A stretch of 64,000 nucleotides of DNA from an uncultured Mycoplasmatota bacterium (lineage in GTDB: Bacteria > Bacillota_I > Bacilli_A > RF39 > UBA660), in assembly GCA_947165285.1 (NCBI GenBank), contig CAMUZS010000003.1, forward strand, positions 1 through 64,000, written 5' to 3'. Both the position numbers and the translations under genes were made by a program. How positions within the stretch are numbered: position 1 is the stretch's first letter; each line of letters opens with the position of its first letter. The notes below the pieces were generated by a model. That model did not search any database, was not told where the DNA came from, and worked only from the letters and a program-made list of their open reading frames with translations. Of the stretch, positions 23,101 through 28,738 are shown one piece after another.

Positions 23101-23744
23101 CCACCGCCGCCGCCGCAAGCGTTACCACGACCGTTACCACCATGACCAAACCAACCACTTTGATGACCTCCAGAATAACTGTTAGTATAACCACCAGCAT
23201 GTCCACCAGCTCTACTAGTTTTATACCAATATTCACCGCCACCACCAGCACCAGCAGCAATTAATACTTGATCTCTTTTAGAACTAAATGAATCTAATAA
23301 ACCTGATTGAAAAGCAATATGTGTTGCTCCACCTCCACCAGCAGATCCACAACCAGAAACGGCATTTCCTCCACCATTATATCCTCCATATGCATCTGTT
23401 TTATAATTATATCCATTTTCACGTCTTTTAGATGAACCACCAACATTACCAACAACAACATAAATAGTTTGATCTTTTTCTAATCTAACAAAACCAGTTG
23501 CATAAGCACCATATCCTCCGATAGCGCTTGCAGTACCTCCACCAGCACCCCAAACTTCTAATCTATAAATACCAGTTGCAGGTGCAGTAAATGTTTGTTG
23601 TCCACCAGTGTATCCAAAATTTTTAACATCTCCAATGGCAGCAGCATTTGCATTTATTTTTAGGACACAAAAACTTAGTAGTATAACTACTAATTTAAAT
23701 AAAAGATTTGAATTATTTGTTTTAAGCCCATATCTTCTATTCAT
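11103..23744 (-). CDS. Giant modular surface protein B with C-terminal dockerin
   Basis: Encodes about 4,213 residues. I start at the ATG at 23744, nine bases after GGAG; a TTG five codons upstream overlaps that ribosome site. Order of parts: signal peptide (LVVILLSFCVL then NANA); glycine-rich module 1 (about residues 40-290, with a ten-glycine run); about three cadherin-like sandwiches; glycine-rich module 2 (about 590-850); then some 35-40 sandwich repeats of 85-90 residues, with Pro-x-Phe, Tyr and Gly-x-Asn landmarks; a Big2-like domain (about 3978-4057); a linker; and a dockerin in the last 64 residues with two calcium-loop repeats, DINGDGIINVNDY and DLNKDTIINVNDY. Dockerins normally bind cohesins, but none is encoded here. 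The protein is colinear with gene A but has one fewer glycine-rich module. Likely secreted and assembled on the surface; the role in adhesion or matrix is inferred. Confidence 0.92.
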   Translation of the reverse strand: MNRRYGLKTNNSNLLFKLVVILLSFCVLKINANAAAIGDVKNFGYTGGQQTFTAPATGIYRLEVWGAGGGTASAIGGYGAYATGFVRLEKDQTIYVVVGNVGGSSKRRENGYNYKTDAYGGYNGGGNAVSGCGSAGGGGATHIAFQSGLLDSFSSKRDQVLIAAGAGGGGEYWYKTSRAGGHAGGYTNSYSGGHQSGWFGHGGNGRGNACGGGGGGGGWMGGFGGGNVQAGTGGSSYIGNSLLLSDESVQKHMTCYSCSTNTAAENYTISNGRVSGTATTDYAKSGTGYARITLTELSNTNAYLESLDVTSGIFDVDFNPETLEYNVLLDSESSNVDISAVPQESTSVVSGVGNFDIEAGLSTYDIAVTADAGNVLVYKLNITRLASSYKYLKDIKIGDESISNFSPTKLTYNINVPYDVEILDLDIVKGRTSQTLYLPSDLSLKSGNNIFNITVISEDGNNSTTYVLNVFREHSSKLKSLSINDYDFTPEFDPDENVYNVSILASTMTLKINATAYDDEANITLSGFGYIKKSGIGTITVTEPNSQTNVYKIIIDKADSGEEIIYNYPYSGKQEQFVAPYTGYYQLETWGAAGGNSSLKGGYGAYATGVVFLKRDDILYVNVGGVGGSTSRRDNSYTYKTDAYGGYNGGGNAVSGCGSGAGGGATHIATTSGVLSSLSSQRDKVLIVSGAGGGAEYWYRTSQAGGHAGGYTNSSSGGYQSGGFGYGGSGRGNACGGGGGGAGWTGGFGGANVQAGTGGSSYIGNENLISYKEYTKSMYCYNCATSNNESTYTVNTGNVSSNPVSYYAKSGSGYARITLLPQPSENNFLSNITVKGINFDTGESTEKTYTPTFDMAEEDYYVTFNDLETSIYLHARPEDSTAKIEGLGTFDVPSGESVYEIKVIAEAGNEKIYKIHVTRAANSNQYPYDIHVAGLVPSLCGSSETFCNLNPAVFNKNTQTYYLTVPSRIKQLWFNVDKGHPYQEVNGDGKVTLKGGENTFTITITSEDSQNHSVYNYVVTRDMTGNNDLSVLNILNPERIINYDQDILEYYISVPNEIETYQINNTNEIDELKENVLQIYVEQDDPNATFVVNGNENLQVGINQIRIIVTAANGEIKTYVINVYRERNTNVFLSDLSIEKNNTTYEISPEFNKINTGVYNATVPNNISDVDIIAHAEVPSTTSVSGTGNKQLNTGNNTFNIVTTSESGDTETYKINIYREKNSNAYLSNLSASIDNVEKIDNFNKNTLEYSFSVEEGTTSIDISATSEVNTTTYRLLDNNTIKVGENKKRIMTVAEDGTTLTYVITINRPASTNNLLSSLTVYNDDKEFSLTPEFDKEEDNYTLTVDNNVSWLNVYGTKENELAQVLGNGKYNLKVGKNDILITVTSESGLIKNYTIVVTRKPNSNANLSRIDVSAGELSPNFESDEINYEVEVDANTHEITITGVPEVNTTTVSGNQTYQLTIGDNFIDLVTLAEDNTSTKTYHVKVIKEESSNNKLKNLILKEGALRPTFNSNTEEYNAVVPYSKDKAHFIVELDDNRSTYEVINDDLEVGDNEVIVRVTAQDNTSKDYTVTITRLDEETSRNTKLLKIQTDVGTLVPSFDPEESYYEIELDYDIKNITVTAETEVEYSSLVGTGTYSLNVGDNLITVKVTSADNYTRDYQILVKRKANTEARLKVLNISGIELSPLFSSDVYEYDLETNDDHLTFTSIVPIDSNATYEIIGNEFNEVGDYTVKIKVTAANKVNTKEYKLNVNKLPSNNNNLKRLEVEGYAINPTFSANTTVYNLTVDNSVNTINIIAESYDRNATITGDGLQNLETGINYFTVEVASESGKIKTYTIVVTKAGSSNNNVEELEVLNGVMTPSYTNDNPNYNVEIPYEEDSLDLKVKLSDEKATYNVVGNENLQVGQNLVKVLVTAENGSIKTINLNVTRKEIVSALLKNIKIKNYEISPEFNSYVFNYNVTIDNEINTLIFDNITTLDPSATYIVRGNESLVVGNNIVEIEVTSSNKVDTQTYTINVNKQAYSNTYLDYLYTSNGDVIPTFNKEVLDYSIDVDYAIEEIELYAETIDKSAKVETLYNGVTREALKDEQTHKYNGELGKFNLNTGENKVTIIVTSTSGIKRKYYVTINRAKNNNNYLSSLSAKIGANSVSISPEFNKTVEQYTINVPIGTKSINLSATAESASSTISGEGIHSLVAGENIFKIIVTGENGATREYTVTVNRPKNNNRQLIEIIPSSGVLIPDFNYDIDDKNDDIDLSDRTYTLNLDSSVAYLSFDVELEDANATATGYERQLVSDGLSTREITVTAEDGSAKKYVININKERTDNAKLSNLYVVGYNFVDENNDPVSFDPDVHEYRINVENAKKILMKDEVIATTDDPNAKITKDTNLTLSSSNENIYIVRVTAPDGFTKEEYKIIITRAKNNIALLNNLEVNVGYLTSVFNPNVKEYTWMVPKNTILNESSVSAVAQDPNANIIKTPYLTYVNGEENIYEVMVISEDGNVSVTYRLRLELDLSTDATLSNIEIDKGYYEPAFNSEIKEYEVYEYVDEESINVLGIPNQETSTVVSGNGDVELTSDVNVHYIRVQAEDGVTEEEYKLNIHRNILRDETLRNIGLNNLDGLECIDDKCILSPTYNEDVVSYKIKVPYEYDNLDVLYETKNEQQKVKMRVGENYIENGNYSLPVGKTKVKLEVYDGMNKKTKEYELEVERCKNNNTYLKKLEIKKNENENYELDPEFNKQVQEYTIFVDKDTTDLSLSDFTAEPEFEESRVTISGYTYLEEGNNDCEITVTANDGSERTYILHIFRESEYNSRLKNITVSTGVFYNLSPQFKSTTYEYSVIVPGSETRATVEAFAQDVDTVITEQKQEIDLVTGNNIVTIRTNNHGQESVYTVNVIKQPNIDVDLISLIVDEGNISPTFDRSTTRYSVNVGEEVEELTIHAIASSNEANVKIVGNQNLKSGKNTINIIVENKDKTMSKTYQLTVNKALSSNNKLGSLRVYKGNTNYELDPVFDEEEHYYRVVVNNDVEKVEVEAKAKNEKSNVIGNGEEYLEYGDNIKEITVTAENGNIDTYRVNIHRNYNLNLESIEIDQGELDPKFSPSKTEYTVEVEKDVEKINVVGKAESNKVMVNGNGEFNLQPGENEIELEVVAPDGEKKTYKITVNKKMDDNNYIKELQVEGVISPTFDKEVKDYEVDVRKEVTKLKINVLELESEKATYEIIGNENFSQNNNPNIVIIKVTSESEKVREYKLKVNLREDEYFSNRLISLEIDKGQLTPDFNPDINNYATTVSNSIDKIKIDTIKENEHSTVKINNILGGSRELNLSLGRNEIEIKVISQDNKENIYSLVVYRIESADATLSSLVVEGQNYYPIFNKGVEDYNLEVGSEIKDLNIIATPSDENAKVEISGNKNLVSGINIVKVKVTAPDNITTKEYKITVNKSVSRNNYIKELSVLDQTLDKTFTKTDQGPYTINVGTNVSSIMINALPEVETTTISGDGKVNLSKGKNVIQVSATSESNETRVYTLIVNRAYNDDAYLTNILISDGELDPEFNKNTFIYEVEVDESVEEVSVTGILSDNNASITGNDTYDLTENEETNVTLKVTAENTSTTKEYKIKFIRHINASSYLSKLVVRNGELYPGFHKLITAYTILVPNEVRSLDMTYVKEDEEASVQVTGNSSFKVGTNKVHVVVTAKDNSSTTDYEISVVRQSKASNYLKTLDVSGYQLQPTFNKETMYYEVNVGENVETVNVFAEAEDQTATIDSTDLGYKTISYGENRFYVTVESASGAVRTYQVVVNKAKSTENKLLTLTSDVGVWNKEFDSEENSYQITVSEKTEKITLEGSVSINSSVNGLGTSDVNLGSQTRTITVTSQSGEVNIYTVEIIRPASKNVNVISLIPSSGELDPEFNNNVNDYEITVSDSTNIISFEVVPEDIDTTVEGNEMRQLEYGENEITITLTAEDQETTREIKIKVTREKDLISIIASEEEILIEKEEEKEITYVLHPIDTTYQEVEWRVQDESIATVENGVIKGKKYGSTIVQIVSKHDENIYATITVNVASKTIQSNEYEVVHFSEEDLEGDAEGKENYVIGFEPKTKISEIIPKFENNENTLHFYDKEENEIFYKDETVKTGMKIKLIINGQEYDEVTIVVRGDINGDGIINVNDYKKLNNYVLKTITFNYIEKKASDLNKDTIINVNDYKKLNNYVLKNISSVN
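23091..23116 (+). repeat. GC-rich CCG triplet tract coding for polyglycine in gene B
   Basis: Nearly pure CCG triplets with one CCA, giving about ten consecutive glycines in module 1 of gene B. Triplet repeats of this kind can change length by slippage without breaking the frame. Confidence 0.85.
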
Positions 23745-23759
23745 TTTGTAATTCTCCAA

Positions 23760-24060
23760 CCACTTTGAAGACCTTTTCTATCTTCATTATCCTATTATAA
23801 ATAATTATACCATAAACACTTCTTTTTTCCTACATTTTTTGACCTATTTTTTATACTTTTTTTAACCTTTTTTTATCTTATTTTTTGGTAATTTTTTATA
23901 TAATTTTTATGAGTGTAAATCTAATAATTTTAATGTGTAAAATTAATTAATATATGTCAATTTATTTTTCTAAATTATACTTTATTTTTGTGAAATTTCA
24001 TTATTTTTAAATTTGTAAATATATTTAAAATTAATAATTAAAAATAGTAAATTTACAAAT
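23760..24060. repeat. Upstream region of gene B, homologous to that of gene A
   Basis: AT-rich and without credible ORFs. It matches 10758-11074 upstream of gene A, including leader, T-runs, ATATATGTCAATTTATTTTT-like block and the distal AATAATTAAAAATAGTAAAT block. It carries the gene B promoter at its proximal end. Confidence 0.75.
23804..23812 (-). promoter_or_regulatory. Extended -10 promoter of giant gene B
   Basis: TGGTATAAT on the minus strand, about 60 bases upstream of the ATG, matching the extended -10 consensus and conserved with the gene A copy at 10816-10824. The downstream leader ATAATAGGATAATGAAGATA is shared with gene A. Confidence 0.6.
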
Positions 24061-24087
24061 AAAAAAAGAGATGATTTCTCATCTCTT
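24061..24087 (-). terminator. Terminator of the 149-residue membrane protein gene
   Basis: Stem AAGAGATGA (24066-24074) and TCATCTCTT (24079-24087), loop TTTC, followed on the minus strand by a U-run from the seven A at 24061-24067. Confidence 0.85.
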
Positions 24088-24097
24088 AAAAGTTAAA

Positions 24098-24547
24098 TTA
24101 TTTTTCATCAAAACCACAAGATAATTGTACTTCCATTGTATAATTTTCTTTACCATATGGATCTTGTGGATAAATTATTACTTTTGTTTCTTCTTTATTA
24201 CATTCTTCTTTTGTTTTAGGATTTACAAAATCTTTAATTTTGTCAGCATTTTCATTTTTATATCTTTGTAAATTATCTAAATTTACCTTAATACCAACAC
24301 TATTAAATTTTGATATTTGTTCAACACCATTGTTATTAACAACAATATCATAATAGAAATTTTCATAGAAATCTTTACCAATTTCTTTTAATTCATTTTC
24401 TAATTTTGTTTTATATTTTTTTGGACCATTAACTACATTAACGACAATCACAATTGCCACTATAACTGCTACTACTGCAGCACAAATTCCAATAATTAAC
24501 CCTATATTCTTTTTTGAATTTTCAGTTTTAACTTCATTATTTTCCAT
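24098..24547 (-). CDS. Single-pass membrane protein of unknown function
   Basis: 149 residues. An N-terminal cytoplasmic, charged stretch (about 13 residues) is followed by one strongly hydrophobic segment (residues about 14-41, GLIIGICAAVVAVIVAIVIV) and an extracytoplasmic domain of about 105 residues with two cysteines that could pair (Cys-112 region and the C-terminal LSCGF). No recognised family. The start is an ATG directly after AGAGGTG. It has its own promoter and terminator, so it is probably a single gene although it lies just downstream of cysS. The topology resembles small anchored proteins with a globular outer domain; function is not assignable. Confidence 0.75.
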   Translation of the reverse strand: MENNEVKTENSKKNIGLIIGICAAVVAVIVAIVIVVNVVNGPKKYKTKLENELKEIGKDFYENFYYDIVVNNNGVEQISKFNSVGIKVNLDNLQRYKNENADKIKDFVNPKTKEECNKEETKVIIYPQDPYGKENYTMEVQLSCGFDEK

Positions 24548-24565
24548 CCTACACCTCTTAAATTA

Positions 24566-24594
24566 ATTATACAATTATTTAAAATATATTTCAA
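24566..24594 (-). promoter_or_regulatory. Sigma-A-type promoter for the 149-residue membrane protein
   Basis: TTGAAA (24589-24594), 17-base spacer, TATAAT (24566-24571) on the minus strand, about 20 bases upstream of the ATG. Confidence 0.7.
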
Positions 24595-24609
24595 TATAAT
24601 TTACATTTT

Positions 24610-26004
24610 CTACTTAACAATACTATAAATTGTTCCTTCTCTAGTATCTTTTATTTCAATATTTTTAGATAATAGTTCTTCTCTAATTTTATCAGCTAAT
24701 TCAAAATTTTTATCTATTTTTGCTTGTTTTCTTTCTTCTATTTTTTCTTCAATATATTTTTTTAACTCATCATCTATTTCTTCTTCTTTTATTAAATCTA
24801 CACCAAAAACTCTATCAAAATTGCTAATTAATTCTAATTTTGTTTTATCATTTACATCAGAATCTTTTAATAAATCATAAAGTAATGTTATAGCATTCGC
24901 AGTATTTAAATCATCTGAAATAATATTTTTAAAACTATTATTATATTTATCAAATACTTCTTGATTTATTTCACCATCATTATTTAAATTACTTATCTTA
25001 TTTCTTAATTTATTTAATGTATCTTGTGCTTGTTTTAACGAATCATAAGTAAATGTTAATTGTTTACGATAATGTGAATTTAAACACATAAAACGAAAAG
25101 CTAATGGATCATATCCTTCGTCTTCAAGTACAGAAACCGTTAAAATAGCCCCATTAGATTTAGACATTTTTCCACTTTCATCAAGTAAATGTTCATTATG
25201 AAACCAATAATTACACCATTTATGTCCTAAATAACTTTCAGATTGTGCAATTTCATTTGTATGATGTGGAAAAATATTATCTACTCCTCCACCATGAATA
25301 TCTAGATATTCACCTAAATATTTAATAGAAATGCCAGAACATTCTATATGCCATCCTGGATATCCTTTTCCCCATGGAGAATCCCATAATAGTTCATGAC
25401 CTTCAAATTTAGATGTTGTAAACCACAATGCAAAATCAGCTTGATTTTTCTTTTTATTATCTTTTTCTACAGAATCTCGAGCTCCAACAACCATTTCATC
25501 TATTTTATGATTAGTTAATTTATAATAATCTTTTAATTTTGAAATATCAAAATATATATTTCCACCAGAGATATATGCATATTCATCCTCAATTAATTTT
25601 TCAATCATTTTAATATACATATCAATATTTTCAGTTGCTGGTGATACTATTTCAGGCATTTTACAATTTAGCTTTTTAAAATCCCTAAAAAAAGCATCTG
25701 TATAAAATTTTGCAATTTCCATTGATGATTTATTTTCTCTTTTTCTAGCAACCTCCATCTTATCTTCACCAGAATCACTATCACTAGTTAAATGTCCAAC
25801 ATCAGTAATATTCATTGCTCTTGTTACATTATATCCTAAGTACAAAAGTGTTTTTTCTAATATATCATGTCCAATATAATTTCTCATATTACCTATATGT
25901 GCAAAGTGATAAACAGTTGGACCGCAAGTATACATTTTAACATTATTAGAATCATTTGGAATAAACTCTTCTATTTTTTTAGTTAATGTATTATAAATTT
26001 GCAT
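24610..26004 (-). CDS. cysS: Cysteinyl-tRNA synthetase
   Basis: 464 residues, the normal length for a class I cysteinyl-tRNA synthetase, which charges tRNA-Cys with cysteine using ATP in the cytoplasm. Visible signatures: the zinc ligand Cys-27 in TCGPTVY, the HIGH-type motif HIGN at residues 36-39, the second zinc site in WHIECSG and GGGVDNIFPHHTNE, and KMSKS near residue 270. The C-terminal part has the helical anticodon-binding domain. ATG start with AAGAAGGTG upstream. It lies 55 bases downstream of the methyltransferase gene and is separated from it by a terminator. No T-box leader is present in the short upstream gap. Confidence 0.97.
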   Translation of the reverse strand: MQIYNTLTKKIEEFIPNDSNNVKMYTCGPTVYHFAHIGNMRNYIGHDILEKTLLYLGYNVTRAMNITDVGHLTSDSDSGEDKMEVARKRENKSSMEIAKFYTDAFFRDFKKLNCKMPEIVSPATENIDMYIKMIEKLIEDEYAYISGGNIYFDISKLKDYYKLTNHKIDEMVVGARDSVEKDNKKKNQADFALWFTTSKFEGHELLWDSPWGKGYPGWHIECSGISIKYLGEYLDIHGGGVDNIFPHHTNEIAQSESYLGHKWCNYWFHNEHLLDESGKMSKSNGAILTVSVLEDEGYDPLAFRFMCLNSHYRKQLTFTYDSLKQAQDTLNKLRNKISNLNNDGEINQEVFDKYNNSFKNIISDDLNTANAITLLYDLLKDSDVNDKTKLELISNFDRVFGVDLIKEEEIDDELKKYIEEKIEERKQAKIDKNFELADKIREELLSKNIEIKDTREGTIYSIVK

Positions 26005-26035
26005 AATTACACCTTCTTTATAAAATATATTATAA

Positions 26036-26066
26036 CAAAAAAAAGATAAGAATTAAATCTTATCTT
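26036..26066 (-). terminator. Terminator after the Dim1-like methyltransferase gene
   Basis: AAGATAAGA (26043-26051) and TCTTATCTT (26058-26066), six-base loop, followed on the minus strand by a long U-run. The stem includes the stop codon of the upstream gene. Confidence 0.85.
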
Positions 26067-26824
26067 ATACTATTTATCAACTTTACTACCTCATCACTAT
26101 TTAATTCATCAAATAATTTATCAAGTATTTCTTTATCAATTTTATATAGTTCAATAATATTTCTTGCCTCTCTTTGAGTAATATTATTCAATTTTATTAA
26201 TATTTCCTTTAATGCATTTTTAGTTTTCATATAACGATATTTAAACAGCATTTTAATAATCCTTTCTTTTTTATTTAAGGTATTATCATCTTTTGTAGTT
26301 AAGACTATTAATGATGACATAACTCTAGGTTTAGGTTCAAAAGAATTAGGTTCTATATCAATTATTTTTTTTACATTAAAGTATAAGTTAGTTAATATAG
26401 ACAATTTATTATTACTATTATCTACAACATTATCAGCATAATTTTTACCGCAAATCATAACCAATTTATCAAATTTATAATCGATTAATTTATAAATAAA
26501 TGGTTCTGTTATTGAATAAGGAAGTGAAGTAATTATTATATTAAAACCAGATATATCAACATTTAACACATCATCATATATTACTTTAATATTTTCTATT
26601 TTATCTAAGTAAATATTTAATCTTTTATCCTTTTCAATCAATGTTAAATTATTTGTTAATTTAATTATTTTTTTAGTTAAAACTCCTTTACCAGGACCTA
26701 TTTCAAGAACCACATCAGTTCTTTTTATATCTGATACTTCAATTACTTTATTAATAACTTTATCATCTATTAAAAAATGTTGATCTAAAAAATCAGTATC
26801 ATTTTTAAATTCATTTTCAACCAT
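26060..26824 (-). CDS. KsgA/Dim1-family rRNA adenine methyltransferase-like protein
   Basis: 254 residues with the class I methyltransferase fold of the RsmA/KsgA/Dim1 family, whose members dimethylate two adjacent adenines near the 3' end of small-subunit rRNA. Seen: N-terminal DQHFLIDDKVI (the substrate-proximal QxFL motif), the SAM loop LEIGPGKG, and FEPKPRV near the end of the catalytic domain. The DQHFLID form and the sequence around KLIDYKFDKLV look more like archaeal Dim1 than bacterial RsmA. Motif IV, normally NLPY or NPPY, reads SLPY, so a key catalytic asparagine is replaced by serine; activity may be altered. It could be a second, resistance-type or tRNA/rRNA-modifying paralogue rather than the housekeeping RsmA. 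Confidence 0.8.
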   Translation of the reverse strand: MVENEFKNDTDFLDQHFLIDDKVINKVIEVSDIKRTDVVLEIGPGKGVLTKKIIKLTNNLTLIEKDKRLNIYLDKIENIKVIYDDVLNVDISGFNIIITSLPYSITEPFIYKLIDYKFDKLVMICGKNYADNVVDNSNNKLSILTNLYFNVKKIIDIEPNSFEPKPRVMSSLIVLTTKDDNTLNKKERIIKMLFKYRYMKTKNALKEILIKLNNITQREARNIIELYKIDKEILDKLFDELNSDEVVKLINSIR

Positions 26825-26862
26825 TTATACCACATCACTTTAATAAATTATAACATAAATTA

Positions 26863-26891
26863 TTGTTATAATTATAATTATTTGTTAAAAT
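26863..26891 (+). promoter_or_regulatory. Sigma-A-type promoter for the lipoprotein gene
   Basis: TTGTTA (26863-26868), 17-base spacer, TAAAAT (26886-26891), 20 bases before the ATG and just ahead of a strong AAGGAGGAAGG ribosome site. Confidence 0.7.
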
Positions 26892-26911
26892 ACACTTAAG
26901 GAGGAAGGAAA

Positions 26912-27343
26912 ATGAAAAAAGGTATTTTATTTAGTGTTGCAGTTGTTTGTTTATTACTTTTAGCTGGTTGTGGTAATAGTAAATCAAAATTAAATTGTAA
27001 AATGACTGTTTCTGGTGTAGATATTGATTTAAATGTTGGATTTACTGGTAACAATATTGATGCTATGGATTTAAAGTACTATATGGATTTATCTAGTTAT
27101 TCAGATATTCAAGTTGATGCTATCAAAAAACAAGATTTTTGTAACAGTGTTAAAAATGTTATGGGCGATTTAAAAGAATCATTTAGTAATTGTAAACAAA
27201 ATGTAGAAGATAAAAAACTTTCTGTTACTGCTGATTTTGATATAGATAAAATAAGCGATGACAAAAAGAAAAAAATGCAATCACCTGATGATGCTAAAAA
27301 TGATTTAGAAAAGACTGGATATAAATGTACACTTGAAAAGTAG
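26912..27343 (+). CDS. Small lipoprotein
   Basis: 143 residues. The N-terminus is a clear lipoprotein signal: positive MKKG, a hydrophobic stretch and the lipobox LLLAGC, with Cys-19 as the predicted lipidated residue. The mature part of about 125 residues is mixed alpha/beta in appearance and has four further cysteines (NCKM, DFCN, NCKQ, KCTL), probably disulfide-bonded outside the membrane. It resembles the YehR/DUF1307 type of small lipoproteins in size and layout, but I cannot confirm this. Own promoter and terminator, so monocistronic and oriented away from its neighbours. Confidence 0.8.
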   Translation: MKKGILFSVAVVCLLLLAGCGNSKSKLNCKMTVSGVDIDLNVGFTGNNIDAMDLKYYMDLSSYSDIQVDAIKKQDFCNSVKNVMGDLKESFSNCKQNVEDKKLSVTADFDIDKISDDKKKKMQSPDDAKNDLEKTGYKCTLEK

Positions 27344-27365
27344 ATTTAAAAAATCTACTTTTTTT
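27338..27365 (+). terminator. Terminator of the lipoprotein gene
   Basis: AAGTAGATTT (27338-27347), three-base loop, AAATCTACTT (27351-27360) and a T-run. The stem overlaps the stop codon. Confidence 0.88.
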
Positions 27366-27690
27366 ATGTAAATAGTTTTCCAAGAAAATCAAAAAAATTT
27401 GATAAACCACCATCCATAAAACTATCTATTTTTGATGAAATATTATTGCCTATCTTTGACATAGATGATGAATAATCCACAAAATCATTATTAACATAAT
27501 CCTTTATATCAATTTCTTTTCCTTCTTTTATATCATGCTCAAATTCCTCAATTTTTTCTTCAGTAATTTTAGATTTTCTACTAATATTAGCCTCATAATA
27601 TCCACTTTGATATGCCATAAAATATGCTACATATATTAAAAAAAATATACTAAGTATTATTAAAAAATAATTAGGCTTTTTCTTCTCCAT
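27364..27690 (-). CDS. Small membrane protein downstream of spoIIP
   Basis: 108 residues: a short basic N-terminus, one transmembrane segment (YFLIILSIFFLIYVAYFMAY, residues about 8-27) and an outer, acidic and helical tail of about 80 residues. No family recognised. Its start overlaps the 3' end of spoIIP by 20 bases, so the two are almost certainly co-transcribed and translationally coupled. That coupling suggests a partner role at the division or forespore membrane, which is inference only. Confidence 0.72.
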   Translation of the reverse strand: MEKKKPNYFLIILSIFFLIYVAYFMAYQSGYYEANISRKSKITEEKIEEFEHDIKEGKEIDIKDYVNNDFVDYSSSMSKIGNNISSKIDSFMDGGLSNFFDFLGKLFT

Positions 27691-28618
27691 TAGTATTCTC
27701 CTTTATATAATCATATATACTTTCCCCAATTATATTAATAGAATTAGCAACTTCCTTTATATTATTATCTACTCCACCTATCTCAATTAATATTAAATTA
27801 TTTGAAAAATCTTGATTATAAACACCATTAACACCAGGTCCTTCTTTTTTAGATATTCCTTTAGATAAACCACTTATTTTAGAATTAATTATTTCACTTA
27901 ATCTATTAGATAACTCCAAATTTTTTTCATAATTTTCATGTTCTAAACCTACTACAAATAATATTGAAGCATACTTATTACCATTATATTCAATTGTAGA
28001 TTTATCATAATTAGATGAATCTCTATGAATATCAATAAAGTATTTTAAAGAAGGATTATTATGTAAAACATCTTCTAAATATATACGACTAGCTTTATAA
28101 GAATATCTATATAACCAATTATTTTGATTTAATATATCTTTAATTGACCTGGTTTCAACAATAGAATTAATACCTAAATTTTCTAATTTTTCTTGTAATA
28201 CATAAGATGCAATTTTTACATTAGGAATTATACTATAATCATATTTAAAATCTAATTTATACTCTTCACTATCATGTGTATTATAAATATATATTATAGG
28301 ATTATTCATTGTTTTATTAACTTTTTCTATATATTCTATTGTTTTTTTATTATTATCAATATTTTTACTTATATTAAAATCTAGTGAATGTTCAATCAAT
28401 GAATAATTATTATTTAAATTAACTAAGTTATCATAAGAATAATTATTAATTTGATTATTAAATCCAATATTTACTAGTGATTTAATGTATTTTTCTGGAT
28501 TAATTCCCCTTTTTTTATTAAAAAAATCATATGTAAATTTAAATGAAATAATAATTAATAATATCACTACTATTAACTTTAAAGTTTTTCTTTTTTTTCT
28601 TGTTTTAAATTTTTTCAT
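27671..28618 (-). CDS. spoIIP: Stage II sporulation protein P-like cell wall hydrolase
   Basis: 315 residues from the ATG at 28618; a GTG three codons earlier overlaps the weak AGTGAT ribosome site. SpoIIP works with SpoIID and SpoIIM to degrade septal peptidoglycan during engulfment, with amidase and endopeptidase activity. The protein has a basic N-terminus, one membrane segment (about residues 12-32) and an outer catalytic domain with family motifs NTHDSEEY, FIDIHRDS and LILIEIGG, which supply the histidines and glutamate of the metal site. It is shorter than the 401-residue B. subtilis protein, mainly in the N-terminal linker. rpsT lies just upstream in divergent orientation; in Bacillus rpsT, gpr and spoIIP are also neighbours. 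Confidence 0.9.
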   Translation of the reverse strand: MKKFKTRKKRKTLKLIVVILLIIISFKFTYDFFNKKRGINPEKYIKSLVNIGFNNQINNYSYDNLVNLNNNYSLIEHSLDFNISKNIDNNKKTIEYIEKVNKTMNNPIIYIYNTHDSEEYKLDFKYDYSIIPNVKIASYVLQEKLENLGINSIVETRSIKDILNQNNWLYRYSYKASRIYLEDVLHNNPSLKYFIDIHRDSSNYDKSTIEYNGNKYASILFVVGLEHENYEKNLELSNRLSEIINSKISGLSKGISKKEGPGVNGVYNQDFSNNLILIEIGGVDNNIKEVANSINIIGESIYDYIKENTNGEEKA

Positions 28619-28681
28619 TTTAATCACTAAATTAATTTTAACTAATATTTAATAAAAATATTGTCAAAACCTAGTATTTAC

Positions 28682-28710
28682 TTGCAAAATAGTAATATTT
28701 TTGGTAAAAT
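28682..28710 (+). promoter_or_regulatory. rpsT promoter
   Basis: TTGCAA (28682-28687), 17-base spacer ending in TGG, TAAAAT (28705-28710): a sigma-A-type promoter with an extended -10. It lies 28 bases before the rpsT ATG. Confidence 0.75.
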
Positions 28711-28738
28711 CTTTATGTATTTAAGGAAGGAGCAAATT

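Noticed and set aside
1-23759. CRISPR array
   Set aside because: The periodicity of 85-90 codons is protein repeat structure within an open frame; there are no short identical repeats with spacers.
24098-24547. Operon membership of the 149-residue gene with cysS
   Set aside because: A good promoter (TTGAAA-17-TATAAT) lies between them, so I treat it as a separate unit, though read-through cannot be excluded.
26005-26059. T-box leader before cysS
   Set aside because: The gap is only 55 bases and is filled by the upstream terminator; there is no room for a T-box.
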